Assembly (NCBI GenBank): GCA_020636255.1
Contig: JACJYE010000017.1
Location: forward strand, 1 to 64,000
DNA from: Lewinellaceae bacterium
Lineage (GTDB): Bacteria; Bacteroidota; Bacteroidia; Chitinophagales; Saprospiraceae
DNA: 64,000 nt
Reading direction: 5' to 3'
Shown: one piece after another, positions 49,592 to 59,561 of the stretch
How the letters are laid out: every line of letters starts with the position of its first letter
Numbering within the stretch: position 1 is the stretch's first letter
The notes under the pieces: model-generated
Databases searched by the model: none
Told to the model about the DNA's origin: nothing
The model's input: the letters and a program-made list of their open reading frames with translations, nothing else
Made by a program: the position numbers and the translations under genes

Positions 49592-52500
49592 TCACCGTTG
49601 GCAGGCGCACTGTGTCGGCATGATCCCCTGGCCGTCCGTCAGGAGGGGCCATGCGTTGCCGCTGCCGGGTTGCTCGAAGAAGAACTTGTGGCGTTTTTTG
49701 TCGTAATTGCCGATCTCGTTCATCGTATCCGCGTCGTACAGGCGGCCGTTCACCATCGTATAGCGGATGGATTCAGAGTTGCGGATATCTTCCAGCGGGT
49801 TTTTGTCGAGCACGAGCAGGTCGGCCAGCTTACCGGCTTTCAGGGAGCCGATCTGGGTATCCATGCCGAGGTAGCTGGCGCCGTTGATTGTAGCGCAGCG
49901 CAGCGCCTGGAGGTTGCTCATGCCGCCCTGCTGCAGCATCCACAGTTCCCAGTGGGCGCCCAGGCCCTGGAGCTGCCCATGGGAGCCCAGGTTGATGTCG
50001 ACGCCTGCATCCTGTAGCTTTTTCAGCGAGCGGGAAGTCAGGATGTGGCCGTTCTCGTATTCTTCCTCCGGCGCCATGGTGCGGTGGCGGGCCCTGGCGT
50101 CGATGATGGAGCGGGGCGTGAAGTGCAGCAGCCGTTCCTTTTCCCATACGTTGGTGTGCTGGTACCAGTAGTACTCCCCGTTCAGGCTACCGTAGTTCAC
50201 GATCAGGGTAGGGGTGTTGTGCGCCTGGGTTTGGCGCCAGAACTGGATGACGTCGTCGTATAGGGGCGCCACCGGGATGTTGTGCTCGATGCCGGTATGG
50301 CCATCGGCCACCATGCTCATGTTGTGGTAGAAGAACGACCCTCCTTCGGGCACGACGAGTATACCCAATTCGCGTGCAGCCTGGATGATCTGCTGGCGCT
50401 GCTCGCGCCGGGGCTGGTTGTAGCTTTTTACGGAAAAGGCGCCGTATGCTTTGGTGCGCCGTATGGCAGAGCGGGCGTCATCCAGGTTGTTGACCACGGC
50501 TTTGAAGTCGCCATCGGCGCCATAGAGGATGGTGCCGGTTGAAAAGAGCCGGGGCCCTACCATCTTGCCCGCCTTGATCATCTCCGAATGCGAAAAGATC
50601 ATCTCCGAGTTGGAGGATGGGTCGTGGGCCGTAGTGACGCCATAGGCCAGATTGGCGTAATAATACCAGTTCTGTTGCGGGCTGAGCCCGTAGCGGAAGT
50701 CTCCCAGGTGGCCGTGCACATCCACCAGGCCCGGCATGATGGTCTTGCCGCTGCAGTCGATTACAGTAGCGCCTTGAGGGACGCGGACGGATACTGAGGG
50801 CCCAAGGGCGCGGATCAGGTTGCCGTCGACGAGCAGGGTGCCGTTCTCGATCACCTCATCGCCTTCCATGGTGATGATCCGCGCATTGGTGAAGGCGAGC
50901 AGGCCTTGCGGCTTGTCGGCTGTCAGCGCCAGATTCACGTGCAGGCCGGTGGAGTCCATGGGCGGCAGGCTGTCGCGGGCGCCTTCCAGGAATTTGAAGC
51001 GTTCCGTCAACTCGTCGGAGAAGTATTCGTCGCCCAGCATCCAGAACAGCTTTTTGCTGTCTTTCGACCAATGGATGTTGATGCCGGCATCGCGGGCCAC
51101 CTGCGCCACCGGCACGGCCTTGGTGCCAGCTGTCAGCCCAACGGTTTTGCCCGTCACAGGCAGCGGAGCGATGTATACCTTGAACAGCTCCGACCAGGCC
51201 ACCCACTTGTTGTCGGGGCTGGGCACGAAGCGCTGGGCGTATTTGCCTTCGAACAGCTTCTTCTCGTCGCTGCCGTCAGTTTTGATGCTGTAGTAGGACT
51301 TGGTGATGCTGCCGAAGAGGTAGCCCCCCGCCTGGAAGAAGATATGCTGCCCATCGGCGCTGAACACAGGGTATTCTCCTTTGGGCGTAACCAGCTTCGC
51401 CGTTCCGCCTTCCGCCGGCATGGTATAAATGCCGGGCTCTTCACAGAAAGCATAACCCTGGTGCCCGTTGCCCCCTTCTTTCTGATAGGCGACCTGTTTG
51501 CCGTCGGGCGAAAAAACGGGCGTGCGGTATATGCCTTTATCGTTCGTCAGGCGTTTTTTCTGCCCGGAGGCCAGGTTCATCCGCCAGATGGCGCCCATGG
51601 CCTCGTCATTCCAGGTGACGTAGGCGATCTCTTTGCCGTCGGGGGAGAACGAAGGTTCGAACTCGAAGTCGGCGCCATCCGTCAGGCGGGTAGGTTGCCC
51701 GTCGGGCAGCGCCTTTTTCCAGAGTGCGCCCACCGCACTGAAAACCAGCGTTTTTTCATCCGGCGAAGTGACGGCATGGCGGATGACGTTGCAGGTGAAC
51801 TGCTCCTGGAAGGCCTTGTTGTCGAAGTGTACGGTTTCCTGGAACCGGTGTTTAGCCGAGGCCTGGAAGGGAATCTCGGCAGCCTCGCCGGTAGGCACGG
51901 CCACTTTCCATATCTTGCCCTGCCCCCAGATGACGATGAACTTGTCGTCGGGCGTCCAGTCAAAGCCGGTATATGCTCCGAAGATCGCCCAGGCTTCCTG
52001 CTGGTCTTTACTCAGGCCGTCGAAGAGGGGGAAGTTCTGGCCCGTGGCCAGGTCGTGGATAAATAGCACGGATTTGGTGCGGATACGGCGTACGAAGGCC
52101 AGCTTCCGGCCGTCGTTGGACACCTGCGGGCGGCAGGCGCCGCCCGGGCCGCCGATGATGTTCTTCACCTCGCCTTTCTCCCGGTCGTAGCGTCGTATGG
52201 CATAGATCTGGCTGTTGGGGTCTTTATTGTACTGGAAGGCGCCGCCGGGGTACATATCCTCGGAAAAGTAAACATAACGCCCGTCGGGAGCAACCGACGG
52301 CTCGTTGACGTCCTGCTGGTCGTTCTTGCGCTCGGTGAGCTGCAGCCCTTCGCCGCCGCTGATGTGGTACATCCACATCTCCCCGGCGCCCAGCGACCGC
52401 TGGGAGGTGAAGTGTTTGCGGGCAATGAAGTACTGCCCGTCGGGCATCCAGGCCGGGTTGTTGAGCAGGCGGAAGCTCTCTTTGGCCACCTGGCGGGCAT

Positions 52501-52864
52501 TTTCCCCATTGGCGTCCATCACCCAGATGTTGTCGCCGCCGCCGGCATCGCTGGTGAAGAGTATCTTGCTGCCATCGGGGCTGAAACGGGGTTGTGATTC
52601 CCAGGCCAGCCCCTGGCGCAGTATTTGCGCCTTGCCGCCGCTGATCGGCATAGTATAGATATCCCCCAGCAGGTCAAAAGCGATGGTTCGGCCATCGGGG
52701 CTGACGTCGAGGTTCATCCAGGTGCCCTCGTTGAAGTTGAGCTCCACTTCCTTATATTCGCCCGGTGGGTTGTTGACGTCCCACTTTTCTTCCTTTTTGT
52801 CCTGAGCCAGGAGGGTGGCCCCGATGCCCAGGGCGAGGAGCAGGCATGCTGATCTTTTATTCAT
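49592..52864 (-). CDS. exported beta-propeller/amidohydrolase fusion protein
   Basis: A 1090-residue protein with a signal peptide (ending LGIGATLLAQ). The first 620 residues form TolB/PD40 beta-propellers (many blades of the form FSPDGKEIAYV, ISGGKAQIL). Residues about 650-1050 form a metal-dependent amidohydrolase, with the HxH ligand pair His717/His719 (DVHGHLGDF) and later GIEHNIPV. It would act in the periplasm on a cyclic amide or small peptide; the propeller may bind or size-select substrates, as in S9 peptidases. Family members are common in Bacteroidota, but their substrates are largely unknown. Confidence 0.88.
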   Translation of the reverse strand: MNKRSACLLLALGIGATLLAQDKKEEKWDVNNPPGEYKEVELNFNEGTWMNLDVSPDGRTIAFDLLGDIYTMPISGGKAQILRQGLAWESQPRFSPDGSKILFTSDAGGGDNIWVMDANGENARQVAKESFRLLNNPAWMPDGQYFIARKHFTSQRSLGAGEMWMYHISGGEGLQLTERKNDQQDVNEPSVAPDGRYVYFSEDMYPGGAFQYNKDPNSQIYAIRRYDREKGEVKNIIGGPGGACRPQVSNDGRKLAFVRRIRTKSVLFIHDLATGQNFPLFDGLSKDQQEAWAIFGAYTGFDWTPDDKFIVIWGQGKIWKVAVPTGEAAEIPFQASAKHRFQETVHFDNKAFQEQFTCNVIRHAVTSPDEKTLVFSAVGALWKKALPDGQPTRLTDGADFEFEPSFSPDGKEIAYVTWNDEAMGAIWRMNLASGQKKRLTNDKGIYRTPVFSPDGKQVAYQKEGGNGHQGYAFCEEPGIYTMPAEGGTAKLVTPKGEYPVFSADGQHIFFQAGGYLFGSITKSYYSIKTDGSDEKKLFEGKYAQRFVPSPDNKWVAWSELFKVYIAPLPVTGKTVGLTAGTKAVPVAQVARDAGINIHWSKDSKKLFWMLGDEYFSDELTERFKFLEGARDSLPPMDSTGLHVNLALTADKPQGLLAFTNARIITMEGDEVIENGTLLVDGNLIRALGPSVSVRVPQGATVIDCSGKTIMPGLVDVHGHLGDFRYGLSPQQNWYYYANLAYGVTTAHDPSSNSEMIFSHSEMIKAGKMVGPRLFSTGTILYGADGDFKAVVNNLDDARSAIRRTKAYGAFSVKSYNQPRREQRQQIIQAARELGILVVPEGGSFFYHNMSMVADGHTGIEHNIPVAPLYDDVIQFWRQTQAHNTPTLIVNYGSLNGEYYWYQHTNVWEKERLLHFTPRSIIDARARHRTMAPEEEYENGHILTSRSLKKLQDAGVDINLGSHGQLQGLGAHWELWMLQQGGMSNLQALRCATINGASYLGMDTQIGSLKAGKLADLLVLDKNPLEDIRNSESIRYTMVNGRLYDADTMNEIGNYDKKRHKFFFEQPGSGNAWPLLTDGQGIMPTQCACQR

Positions 52865-53102
52865 ACTTCGTGTTTTGGCGATCGATGGGCCAAATAACGA
52901 AAAAATGGGGGGTTAAAAAAGCCCCCCGCCAAAGTGCTGTAGGGCAGGTGGCTTGAAAAGCCCGCTGGCCCGCGGATAGCAGCGAGGCCGGTGAAGGGCG
53001 TTTCGGCCAAATTAGCAATATGTTCCCCTGAAAGGAATGGAGCTTTCGCCCGGCATTTCTTAGTTTTAAACCCCCTAAATTGCATTCGGAGATCTTTTGA
53101 TT

Positions 53103-55274
53103 ATGACTAAAACAAAAACTATGAAGAGGATATTTTTATTTATTCCATTGATCGCCCTGCTCAGCGCCTGTGGTAAGGAAGCTGGCAACGGGCATGAACA
53201 TTACCCCGTTATGAAGGTCAATTACCCGGAGACAAAAAAAGGCGATGTCAGCGATAATTATTTCGGCCAGGAGCTGGCCGACCCCTTCCGCTGGCTGGAG
53301 GTGGATACGGCCGCCGAGGTGGGAGACTGGGTAAAGGCCCAGAATGAAGCGACATTCGGCTATCTGGAAAAGATCCCATTCCGGGAATCGATCCGTAAAC
53401 GCCTGGAGGAACTGCTGAACTACGAGCGCTACAGCGCGCCTTTCAAAGAAGGGCAGTACACCTATTTCTTCAAGAACGACGGCCTGCAGAACCAGTCGGT
53501 GCTCTACCGCCAGAAAGGAGACGGCGAGCCGGAGGCCTTCCTCGACCCCAACAAGTTCTCACCCGACGGCACCACTTCCCTGGCCGGCCTCGAATTCACC
53601 AAAGACGGCAGCCTGGCCGCGTACCAGATATCGGAGGGCGGCTCCGACTGGCGTAAGGTCATCGTCATCGACGCGGAGACCAAAGCGGTCATAGAAGACA
53701 CGCTGAAAGATGTCAAGTTCTCGGGCCTGTCCTGGAAAGGCAAGGAAGGCTTTTATTACAGCTCGTATGACAAACCTCTGGAAGGCAGCGAGCTTTCGGG
53801 CCTGACCCAGTACCACAAGCTGTATTTTCACAAGCTGGGCACACCGCAGTCGGAAGACGCCCTCGTTTTCGGCGGGCAGCAAACGCCCCGGCGTTACATA
53901 TTCGGCAGCGTATCGGAAGACGAGCGCTGGCTGGTGGTCGGCGCCGCCGTATCTACTACGGGCAATGAACTATATATCAAAGACCTGTCGGTTCCCGGTT
54001 CGCCTATCGTTCCTGTGGTGGCTAACTTCGACAGCGACAACAACGTGGTGCACACCGAAGGCGATGTGCTGTATATCCAAACGAACCTCAACGCGCCCAA
54101 TAATCGCCTTGTGCAGGTGAATGCCTCAAACCCCGGCCCTGAGAACTGGGTGGATGTCATCCCCGAACGGAAAGAGGTGCTCAATGTCAATACCGGCGGC
54201 GGGTACTTTTTTGCCAATTACCTCAAGGATGCTCTCTCGGCTGTAGAGCAGGTAGGGCTCGACGGTAAGCTCGTCAGGGCCATCGCATTACCCGGGCAGG
54301 GTTCTGCTGCCGGGCTGGGCGGCAAATGGGAGGAAAAGACGCTTTATTACACCTTTACCAGCTACATCAACCCCGGCAACATCTATGCCTATGATGTGGA
54401 AACCGGTGCGTCCACCCTTTACAAGGCCAGCGGCGTGAAGTTCGACCCCGCCGAATACGAATCGAAGCAGGTGTTCTATGCCTCCAAAGACGGCACGAAG
54501 ATCCCGATGATGATCACGTACAAAAAGGGCCTGGTGCTGGACGGGCAGAACCCCACTATGCTTTACGGTTATGGCGGCTTCAGCGTCAACCTGACGCCAT
54601 ATTTCAGCTCCAGCAACATCGTCTGGCTGGAGAACGGCGGCGTATATGCCGTGCCCAACCTGCGCGGCGGCGGGGAATACGGGGAGGAATGGCACCTCGC
54701 CGGCACCAAAATGAACAAGCAGAACGTTTTCGACGATTTCATCGCTGCGGCGGAATACCTCATCAGCGAGGGCTATACCTCGTCCGAGAACCTCGCCATT
54801 TCCGGCGGCTCGAACGGCGGCCTGCTCGTCGGCGCCGTCATGGCCCAGCGGCCGGGCCTGATGAAAGTAGCGCTGCCTGCCGTCGGCGTGATGGATATGC
54901 TGCGGTACCATAAATTTACCGCCGGCGCCGGCTGGGCTTACGATTACGGCACTTCCGACGACAGCCCGGAGATGTTCCAGTACCTGCTGGGGTATTCGCC
55001 TTATCACAACCTGAAAGAAGGCACCTGCTATCCCGCTACGCTGGTCACCACCGCTGACCACGACGACCGGGTGGTGCCGGCGCATTCTTTTAAGTTTGCC
55101 GCCCGCCTTCAGGAAACGCAGGGATGCGATAACCCCGTGATCATCCGCATCGAGACCAAGGCCGGCCACGGCGCCGGCAAGCCCATCTCCATGGTCATCG
55201 ACGAGCAGGCGGATAAGTGGGCCTTTACGTTCTATAACCTCAATGCGGCCGTGAAGTACGGCTTTAAAGATTGA
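53103..55274 (+). CDS. prolyl oligopeptidase family (S9A) serine peptidase, lipoprotein
   Basis: A 723-residue peptidase with a signal and lipobox ending LLSAC (Cys near residue 23), so it sits in the outer or inner membrane facing the periplasm. The N-terminal beta-propeller is followed by an alpha/beta hydrolase with Ser570 (SGGSNGGLL), an acidic residue in DHDDRVVPAHS and His in KAGHGAG. It should cleave short proline-containing peptides. Start ATGs at 53103 and 53121 are both possible; the frame extends to a TTG at 53097 that is not credible. Confidence 0.92.
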   Translation: MTKTKTMKRIFLFIPLIALLSACGKEAGNGHEHYPVMKVNYPETKKGDVSDNYFGQELADPFRWLEVDTAAEVGDWVKAQNEATFGYLEKIPFRESIRKRLEELLNYERYSAPFKEGQYTYFFKNDGLQNQSVLYRQKGDGEPEAFLDPNKFSPDGTTSLAGLEFTKDGSLAAYQISEGGSDWRKVIVIDAETKAVIEDTLKDVKFSGLSWKGKEGFYYSSYDKPLEGSELSGLTQYHKLYFHKLGTPQSEDALVFGGQQTPRRYIFGSVSEDERWLVVGAAVSTTGNELYIKDLSVPGSPIVPVVANFDSDNNVVHTEGDVLYIQTNLNAPNNRLVQVNASNPGPENWVDVIPERKEVLNVNTGGGYFFANYLKDALSAVEQVGLDGKLVRAIALPGQGSAAGLGGKWEEKTLYYTFTSYINPGNIYAYDVETGASTLYKASGVKFDPAEYESKQVFYASKDGTKIPMMITYKKGLVLDGQNPTMLYGYGGFSVNLTPYFSSSNIVWLENGGVYAVPNLRGGGEYGEEWHLAGTKMNKQNVFDDFIAAAEYLISEGYTSSENLAISGGSNGGLLVGAVMAQRPGLMKVALPAVGVMDMLRYHKFTAGAGWAYDYGTSDDSPEMFQYLLGYSPYHNLKEGTCYPATLVTTADHDDRVVPAHSFKFAARLQETQGCDNPVIIRIETKAGHGAGKPISMVIDEQADKWAFTFYNLNAAVKYGFKD

Positions 55275-55290
55275 GCGCTTGTGTGGAGTA

Positions 55291-55340
55291 AAAAAATAAC
55301 CGGCGGAGGGCATGGCCCTCCAGGCCGGTTATCAAAAGGG
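55291..55340 (-). terminator. terminator hairpin after the acyltransferase-like gene
   Basis: ATAACCGG with CCGGTTAT and inner GGAGGGC with GCCCTCC form a strong stem around an ATG loop. A run of A at 55291-55296 becomes a T-run on the reverse strand, so it mainly terminates the reverse gene; it also follows the peptidase gene by about 20 bases. Confidence 0.8.
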
Positions 55341-55366
55341 GGGCAAGTCAACGGTAAACCGAATGG

Positions 55367-56509
55367 TTAGCCGTTGGCTTTGGCCTTCTGGAGCCCGTAG
55401 GCCAGGCGGTTGTACAAACGCACGGCCTTGGCCCTGGCCACCCTCCATACTACAATGGCTTTAGCCTGAACCCAGGACAGGGCAAGGGGGGCATTTTGCC
55501 TTACCCACTTCCAGTTGAAGGAGCGGATCATGTCGATATTGGCGATCATCAGGATGAAGAATAACTCGAACAGGGCCGCACCGATGACGGTTTGCCAGGG
55601 CGTGAGGCTGCGGTACCAGAAAGTGGACAGCCCTATGCCGAACCAGGTGCTGTACAGCAGCACGAAGTGAACCTCATAGATCACCAGTGTCTCGCTGCCG
55701 ACCCTCAGCAGCAATTTGGGGATGTTCTTCCAAAGCTGGGCGATCCAGATAAAGACAGCGACCGCCAGGAAAACGTGGCCCAGGCGAAACAGGAGGTAGT
55801 TGTTGTACGCATGCGCGCGGAAATTCTCCAGCCCGGTGAGGTTGTACAGGTTCAGCAGTATCTTGTCGGACTGGAAGTGCATCAGTATGCCGGCCGCTAC
55901 CAGCGCCAGCGGCAGCCATTGCCCGAAGGCGAGCTGGGGCCTGCGGTGGAGGATGTAACCCAACACCCCGCCCAACATGGAATACCCTACCCAGGGGACA
56001 GGTGTAAACACCGAGCCGTAATCCCGCGTCAGGTAGTTTCGGAACAATAGCGGTACGCTATCCCAGTTGGCAGCTTTAATGCCCGGTTCGAAAAAGAACA
56101 CCAGCGCGCCACCCAGGCCCAGCATTACGGGAAAAGAGAGGTTGAGGCGGCGGCTCACCAGATAAGTGAAGATGAGCACCAGCAAGGCAAGCCCGATGCA
56201 ATGCAGCACATCGACGGCGATAAGGCCGTTGTAGAACTTCAGGTGCAGCAGGCGCGGAAAACTCATCCGGAGGATATACCCGATAAAGATGAGGGAAATA
56301 CCGCGCCGGAGGCCTTTCTTTACCCGCTCGTTCTCGCGGAACGGGCGGCCGTCGCGCAGCAGCAGGAAAACAAAGATCAGCCCGCTGGCAAAGAAAAAGA
56401 TCGGCGCCGTCATGCCGCGCATGAAGGACCAGGTGGAATAGATCGGGTTGGCGGGGTCACGGTAAGCTACATCGAGGAGAGTGTCCGTGAAATGCCCCTG
56501 CAGCATCAT
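55367..56509 (-). CDS. DUF1624/HGSNAT-type multi-pass membrane protein
   Basis: A 380-residue protein with about ten membrane helices; the sequence (HFTDTLL, TAPIFFFASGLIFVFLLLRDG, RFFW-type turns, VIYEVHFVLLYSTWFGIG) matches acyltransferase-like/HGSNAT family membrane proteins. The first ATG at 56509 cuts into the first helix: the frame continues upstream with RITFIDLLRAYAIL, which is the usual start of this family, but no ATG, GTG or TTG lies before an in-frame stop near 56650. Possible explanations are initiation at ATT (56548, preceded by an AGAGG) or an error. The function is unknown, perhaps acyl transfer to a surface glycan. Confidence 0.75.
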   Translation of the reverse strand: MMLQGHFTDTLLDVAYRDPANPIYSTWSFMRGMTAPIFFFASGLIFVFLLLRDGRPFRENERVKKGLRRGISLIFIGYILRMSFPRLLHLKFYNGLIAVDVLHCIGLALLVLIFTYLVSRRLNLSFPVMLGLGGALVFFFEPGIKAANWDSVPLLFRNYLTRDYGSVFTPVPWVGYSMLGGVLGYILHRRPQLAFGQWLPLALVAAGILMHFQSDKILLNLYNLTGLENFRAHAYNNYLLFRLGHVFLAVAVFIWIAQLWKNIPKLLLRVGSETLVIYEVHFVLLYSTWFGIGLSTFWYRSLTPWQTVIGAALFELFFILMIANIDMIRSFNWKWVRQNAPLALSWVQAKAIVVWRVARAKAVRLYNRLAYGLQKAKANG

Positions 56510-56860
56510 CAGGATAGCATAGGCGCGAAGCAGGTCGATGAACGTAATGCGCCTCTTTTCGGTTGAAACGGATAAAGCTTTGATAGCCTGAAAGTTAATG
56601 AATGAACGAATACAAAACTCAAATCGCTTGAAAACACCTGGCCACTACCTTAGTTGTACTGTGCCTTCAATTTATTTTTAAACATTACTTATAGCCTTTT
56701 TACTGGGCGGGATATGTTAGGGAAACTTTGAAGCTGGTGGTTTAGAATCGGCATTTTTATATGCCTTGTCGCATAAATTTAAGGGCAAAAATATAGAAAA
56801 TGTAAACATTTTGTCATTTTTTTAAAATATTATTTTCTCCGGCCCCTTATGGTTTTTTGG
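56510..56860. other. AT-rich 350-base intergenic region
   Basis: This gap lies between two reverse genes (Nnr upstream, acyltransferase-like downstream). It holds the upstream in-frame part of the acyltransferase-like gene (to about 56580), a -7-like TATTTTTG on the reverse strand at 56793-56786, and a small inverted repeat GGCAT/ATGCC near 56751-56766. No gene is seen. Confidence 0.5.
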
Positions 56861-58372
56861 CTACAATTTAAGGCGTAGCTGGTGGAAAGCTTTGCCCAGG
56901 AACCGGACGAGGTCTCCGGCAACCAGGCTTTCGTGTTCCAGTTCGGCTGCGGCGATATCGCCGGCCAGCCCGTGGACGTAAACGCCGAGCAGGGCGGCGT
57001 CGAGGGGAGGGTAGTGCTGCGCCAGCAGGCCGGTGATGATGCCGGTGAGCACATCACCGCTACCGCCGGTGGCCATGCCGGGGTTGCCCGTAGCGTTGAA
57101 ATAGCAGTCGCCGCCGGGTGCTGCGATACAGGTGTGGGCGCCCTTCAGCACGATGTGGATGCCCAGCTCCATGGCCTTTTCGCGTTGCAGGGCGTTGCGT
57201 TCGAAGCTGTTGGCGCTGGGGCCGAACAGGCGTTCGAACTCTTTGGGGTGTGGCGTCAGGATGCTCCCTTTTGGGATGAGCCCAAGCCATTCGTGGTGCT
57301 TGCCGAGGATGTTGATAGCATCGGCGTCGATCACCATGGGTTTGCCGGCGGCCTGTATAAGTTCCAGCAATGCTTCCCGGCTGCTCTTCTTTTTGTCGAG
57401 CCCACAGCCCACGCCGATGGCGGAATACGCGCCCAGTTCGGGCACTTCGGAGAAGTAGTACTGGTGCCGGTCGATGCTGGCCATAGCCTCCGGCACGCTG
57501 ATCTGCAGGATCTCGTAGGCACAGCGGGGAGCGTGGACGGTCACCAGCCCGGCGCCGGCGCGCAGGCATCCGCGGCTGGCCAGTATCGCTGCGCCAACTT
57601 TACCGTAACTGCCCATCACGAGCAGCGCATGGCCGAAAGTGCCTTTGTGGTCGTACTTGTGCCGCTTTCTGAGCAACCTGCGGGCCATGGCCTCATCGAG
57701 GTAATAAAAAGGCGTTTGCACTTTGGCCAGGGCATCCGGGTGCAGGCCTATGCTGCGCACGGCCCATTCGCCGGCGCTGAGCTGGTTTTCCGGAAAGAAA
57801 AAAGCGAGCTTGGGCAATTCGAAGCTCAGGGTATGGCCTGCCTGAAAGACAATGCCGGTACTGGGCGCATCGATAAAAAGGCCCGAAGGTACGTCGATGG
57901 ACACCCGCGTGTTCGGAAGCGCGTTGAGGTGTTCTATCAGCTCGCCCCAGTACCCGGCCACCGGCCGGTTGAGGCCGGAACCGAAGATGGCGTCGATAAC
58001 GACCGCCTCTTCCGGCAGCACTGGCAGCGGGGCGCCTTTGGCGATGCCGTGGGCCGGCACCGCGCCGAAACCGGGCAGCCGTTCCAGGTTGGCCCTGAGA
58101 TCTTCGGAAGTATGTTCGCTGATCTGGCACAAGTAGGCCGACACCTCATATCCGTGATGGTGCAGCAAACGGGCCACCGCCAGGCCGTCGCCTCCGTTGT
58201 TGCCAACGCCGCAGAAGATGTGCACCGGGCGCTGTACGCCGGGAAACAGTTCGGTGAACCACTGCGTAAAGGCCAGAGCGGCGCGCTCCATCAGTTTGAT
58301 GGATGAAACAGGTTCGTTTTCAATGGTGTAAGCGTCGAGGGCCCTGATCTGGGGTGCGGAGAGGATCTTCAT
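56861..58372 (-). CDS. nnr: bifunctional NAD(P)HX epimerase/ADP-dependent dehydratase
   Basis: A 503-residue fusion. The N-terminal YjeF_N domain (about 1-225, GNNGGDGLAVARLLHHHG) epimerises S/R-NAD(P)HX; the C-terminal kinase-fold domain (about 226-503) has HKYDHKGTFGHALLVMGS and GGSGDVLTGII with Asp440 as likely catalytic residue, and dehydrates S-NAD(P)HX using ADP. It repairs hydrated nicotinamide cofactors in the cytoplasm. It is divergent from the CoA-transferase gene. Confidence 0.95.
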   Translation of the reverse strand: MKILSAPQIRALDAYTIENEPVSSIKLMERAALAFTQWFTELFPGVQRPVHIFCGVGNNGGDGLAVARLLHHHGYEVSAYLCQISEHTSEDLRANLERLPGFGAVPAHGIAKGAPLPVLPEEAVVIDAIFGSGLNRPVAGYWGELIEHLNALPNTRVSIDVPSGLFIDAPSTGIVFQAGHTLSFELPKLAFFFPENQLSAGEWAVRSIGLHPDALAKVQTPFYYLDEAMARRLLRKRHKYDHKGTFGHALLVMGSYGKVGAAILASRGCLRAGAGLVTVHAPRCAYEILQISVPEAMASIDRHQYYFSEVPELGAYSAIGVGCGLDKKKSSREALLELIQAAGKPMVIDADAINILGKHHEWLGLIPKGSILTPHPKEFERLFGPSANSFERNALQREKAMELGIHIVLKGAHTCIAAPGGDCYFNATGNPGMATGGSGDVLTGIITGLLAQHYPPLDAALLGVYVHGLAGDIAAAELEHESLVAGDLVRFLGKAFHQLRLKL

Positions 58373-58387
58373 TGCGGGATTAGATTA

Positions 58388-58395
58388 TACCTTTG
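58388..58395 (+). promoter_or_regulatory. possible -7 box for the CoA-transferase gene
   Basis: TACCTTTG matches TAnnTTTG on the forward strand, about 84 bases before the start at 58479. A TTG at 58372-58374 is only 13 bases upstream, so the match is partial. Confidence 0.3.
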
Positions 58396-58478
58396 GTTTT
58401 CCGATGGACTTATTTTTTAAACACTACTACTAAAAGTAGAGAAATTACCTGATTATTTCGCCATAAACAAAGACAACA

Positions 58479-59555
58479 ATGGCCGTATCTTCCTTTTTCG
58501 AAGGGCTCAAGGTGGTAGAGCTCGCCAGCGTGCTCGCCGGCCCGGCGGTAGGCATGTTCTTTGCCGAACTGGGCGCCGAGGTGGTGAAGGTTGAAAACCC
58601 GCGCACCGGCGGCGACGTGACCCGCTGCTGGAAACTCCCCACAGAAGACATGGGGTCTCCCATTTCCGCCTACTATTGCGCAGCAAATTACCACAAGCAG
58701 GTGCGGTTGCTCGACCTGAGCACCGAAGAGGGCAGGGGAGAAGCCTATCGGCTGATCGGTGATGCCGACGTGCTCATCAGTAATTACAAGCTCAGCTCGG
58801 CCCGCCATCTGGGTATGGATTACGAAACTTTGCGCAGTATCAACCCCCGGCTGGTCTATGGGCAGCTGACCGCCTTCGGCGAGGCGGAAACGCTGCCTGC
58901 ATTCGACGTGGTGTTACAGGCCGAAGCGGGGTTCCTGTACATGTGCGGGGAAGCCGGGCGCGAGCCTTCCAAGATGCCCGTTGCGCTCATCGACCTGCTG
59001 GCTGCTCATCAGCTGAAAGAGGGCATCCTGCTGGCCCTGCTGCGCCGGCAGCAGACAGGGCAGGGGGCCTACGTGACTACCTCTCTGCTGGAAGCTGCCA
59101 TCGCTTCCCTGGCCAACCAGGCCACCAACTGGCTCATGGCCGGCCATATCGCCCGGCGGATGGGCAGCCTGCACCCCAACATAGCACCCTACGGCGATAT
59201 CTTTTACGCGCTTGACGACAAACCTCTGGTGGTTGCCGCCGGCTCCGATCAGCAGTTCCGCTGCCTTTGCCAGTGCCTGGAAGAAAACGGGCTCGCCACC
59301 GACGAGCGCTTCAGCACCAATACCCGGCGGGTGTTACACCGCGAAGCGCTGCAGGAAGCCCTGGCGCCTGCTTTCCGCCGGCAAACCCGCGAGGAATGGC
59401 TCCGCCGCTTTGCCGGGGCCGGCGTGCCGGTGGGCAGCATCCGCAATATGCAGGAAGTGTTCGAACGCCCTCAGGCGCAGGCGATGGTGCTTGAGGAAGA
59501 GATCGCCGGCGTAAAGACGAAAAGGGTGCGGACCGTGGCTTTTGACATTCGGTAA
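58479..59555 (+). CDS. family III CoA-transferase (CaiB/BaiF type)
   Basis: A 358-residue enzyme. The N-terminus FEGLKVVELASVLAGPAVGMFFAELGAEVVKVE is diagnostic (motif LAGPAVGMFFAELGAEV); the catalytic Asp is at 172 (VALIDLLAAHQ), close to the usual Asp169. It swaps CoA between carboxylic acids, with unknown specificity. It is convergent with the sugar-acid operon, with only 6 bases between the stop codons. Confidence 0.92.
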   Translation: MAVSSFFEGLKVVELASVLAGPAVGMFFAELGAEVVKVENPRTGGDVTRCWKLPTEDMGSPISAYYCAANYHKQVRLLDLSTEEGRGEAYRLIGDADVLISNYKLSSARHLGMDYETLRSINPRLVYGQLTAFGEAETLPAFDVVLQAEAGFLYMCGEAGREPSKMPVALIDLLAAHQLKEGILLALLRRQQTGQGAYVTTSLLEAAIASLANQATNWLMAGHIARRMGSLHPNIAPYGDIFYALDDKPLVVAAGSDQQFRCLCQCLEENGLATDERFSTNTRRVLHREALQEALAPAFRRQTREEWLRRFAGAGVPVGSIRNMQEVFERPQAQAMVLEEEIAGVKTKRVRTVAFDIR

Positions 59556-59561
59556 TTGCTA

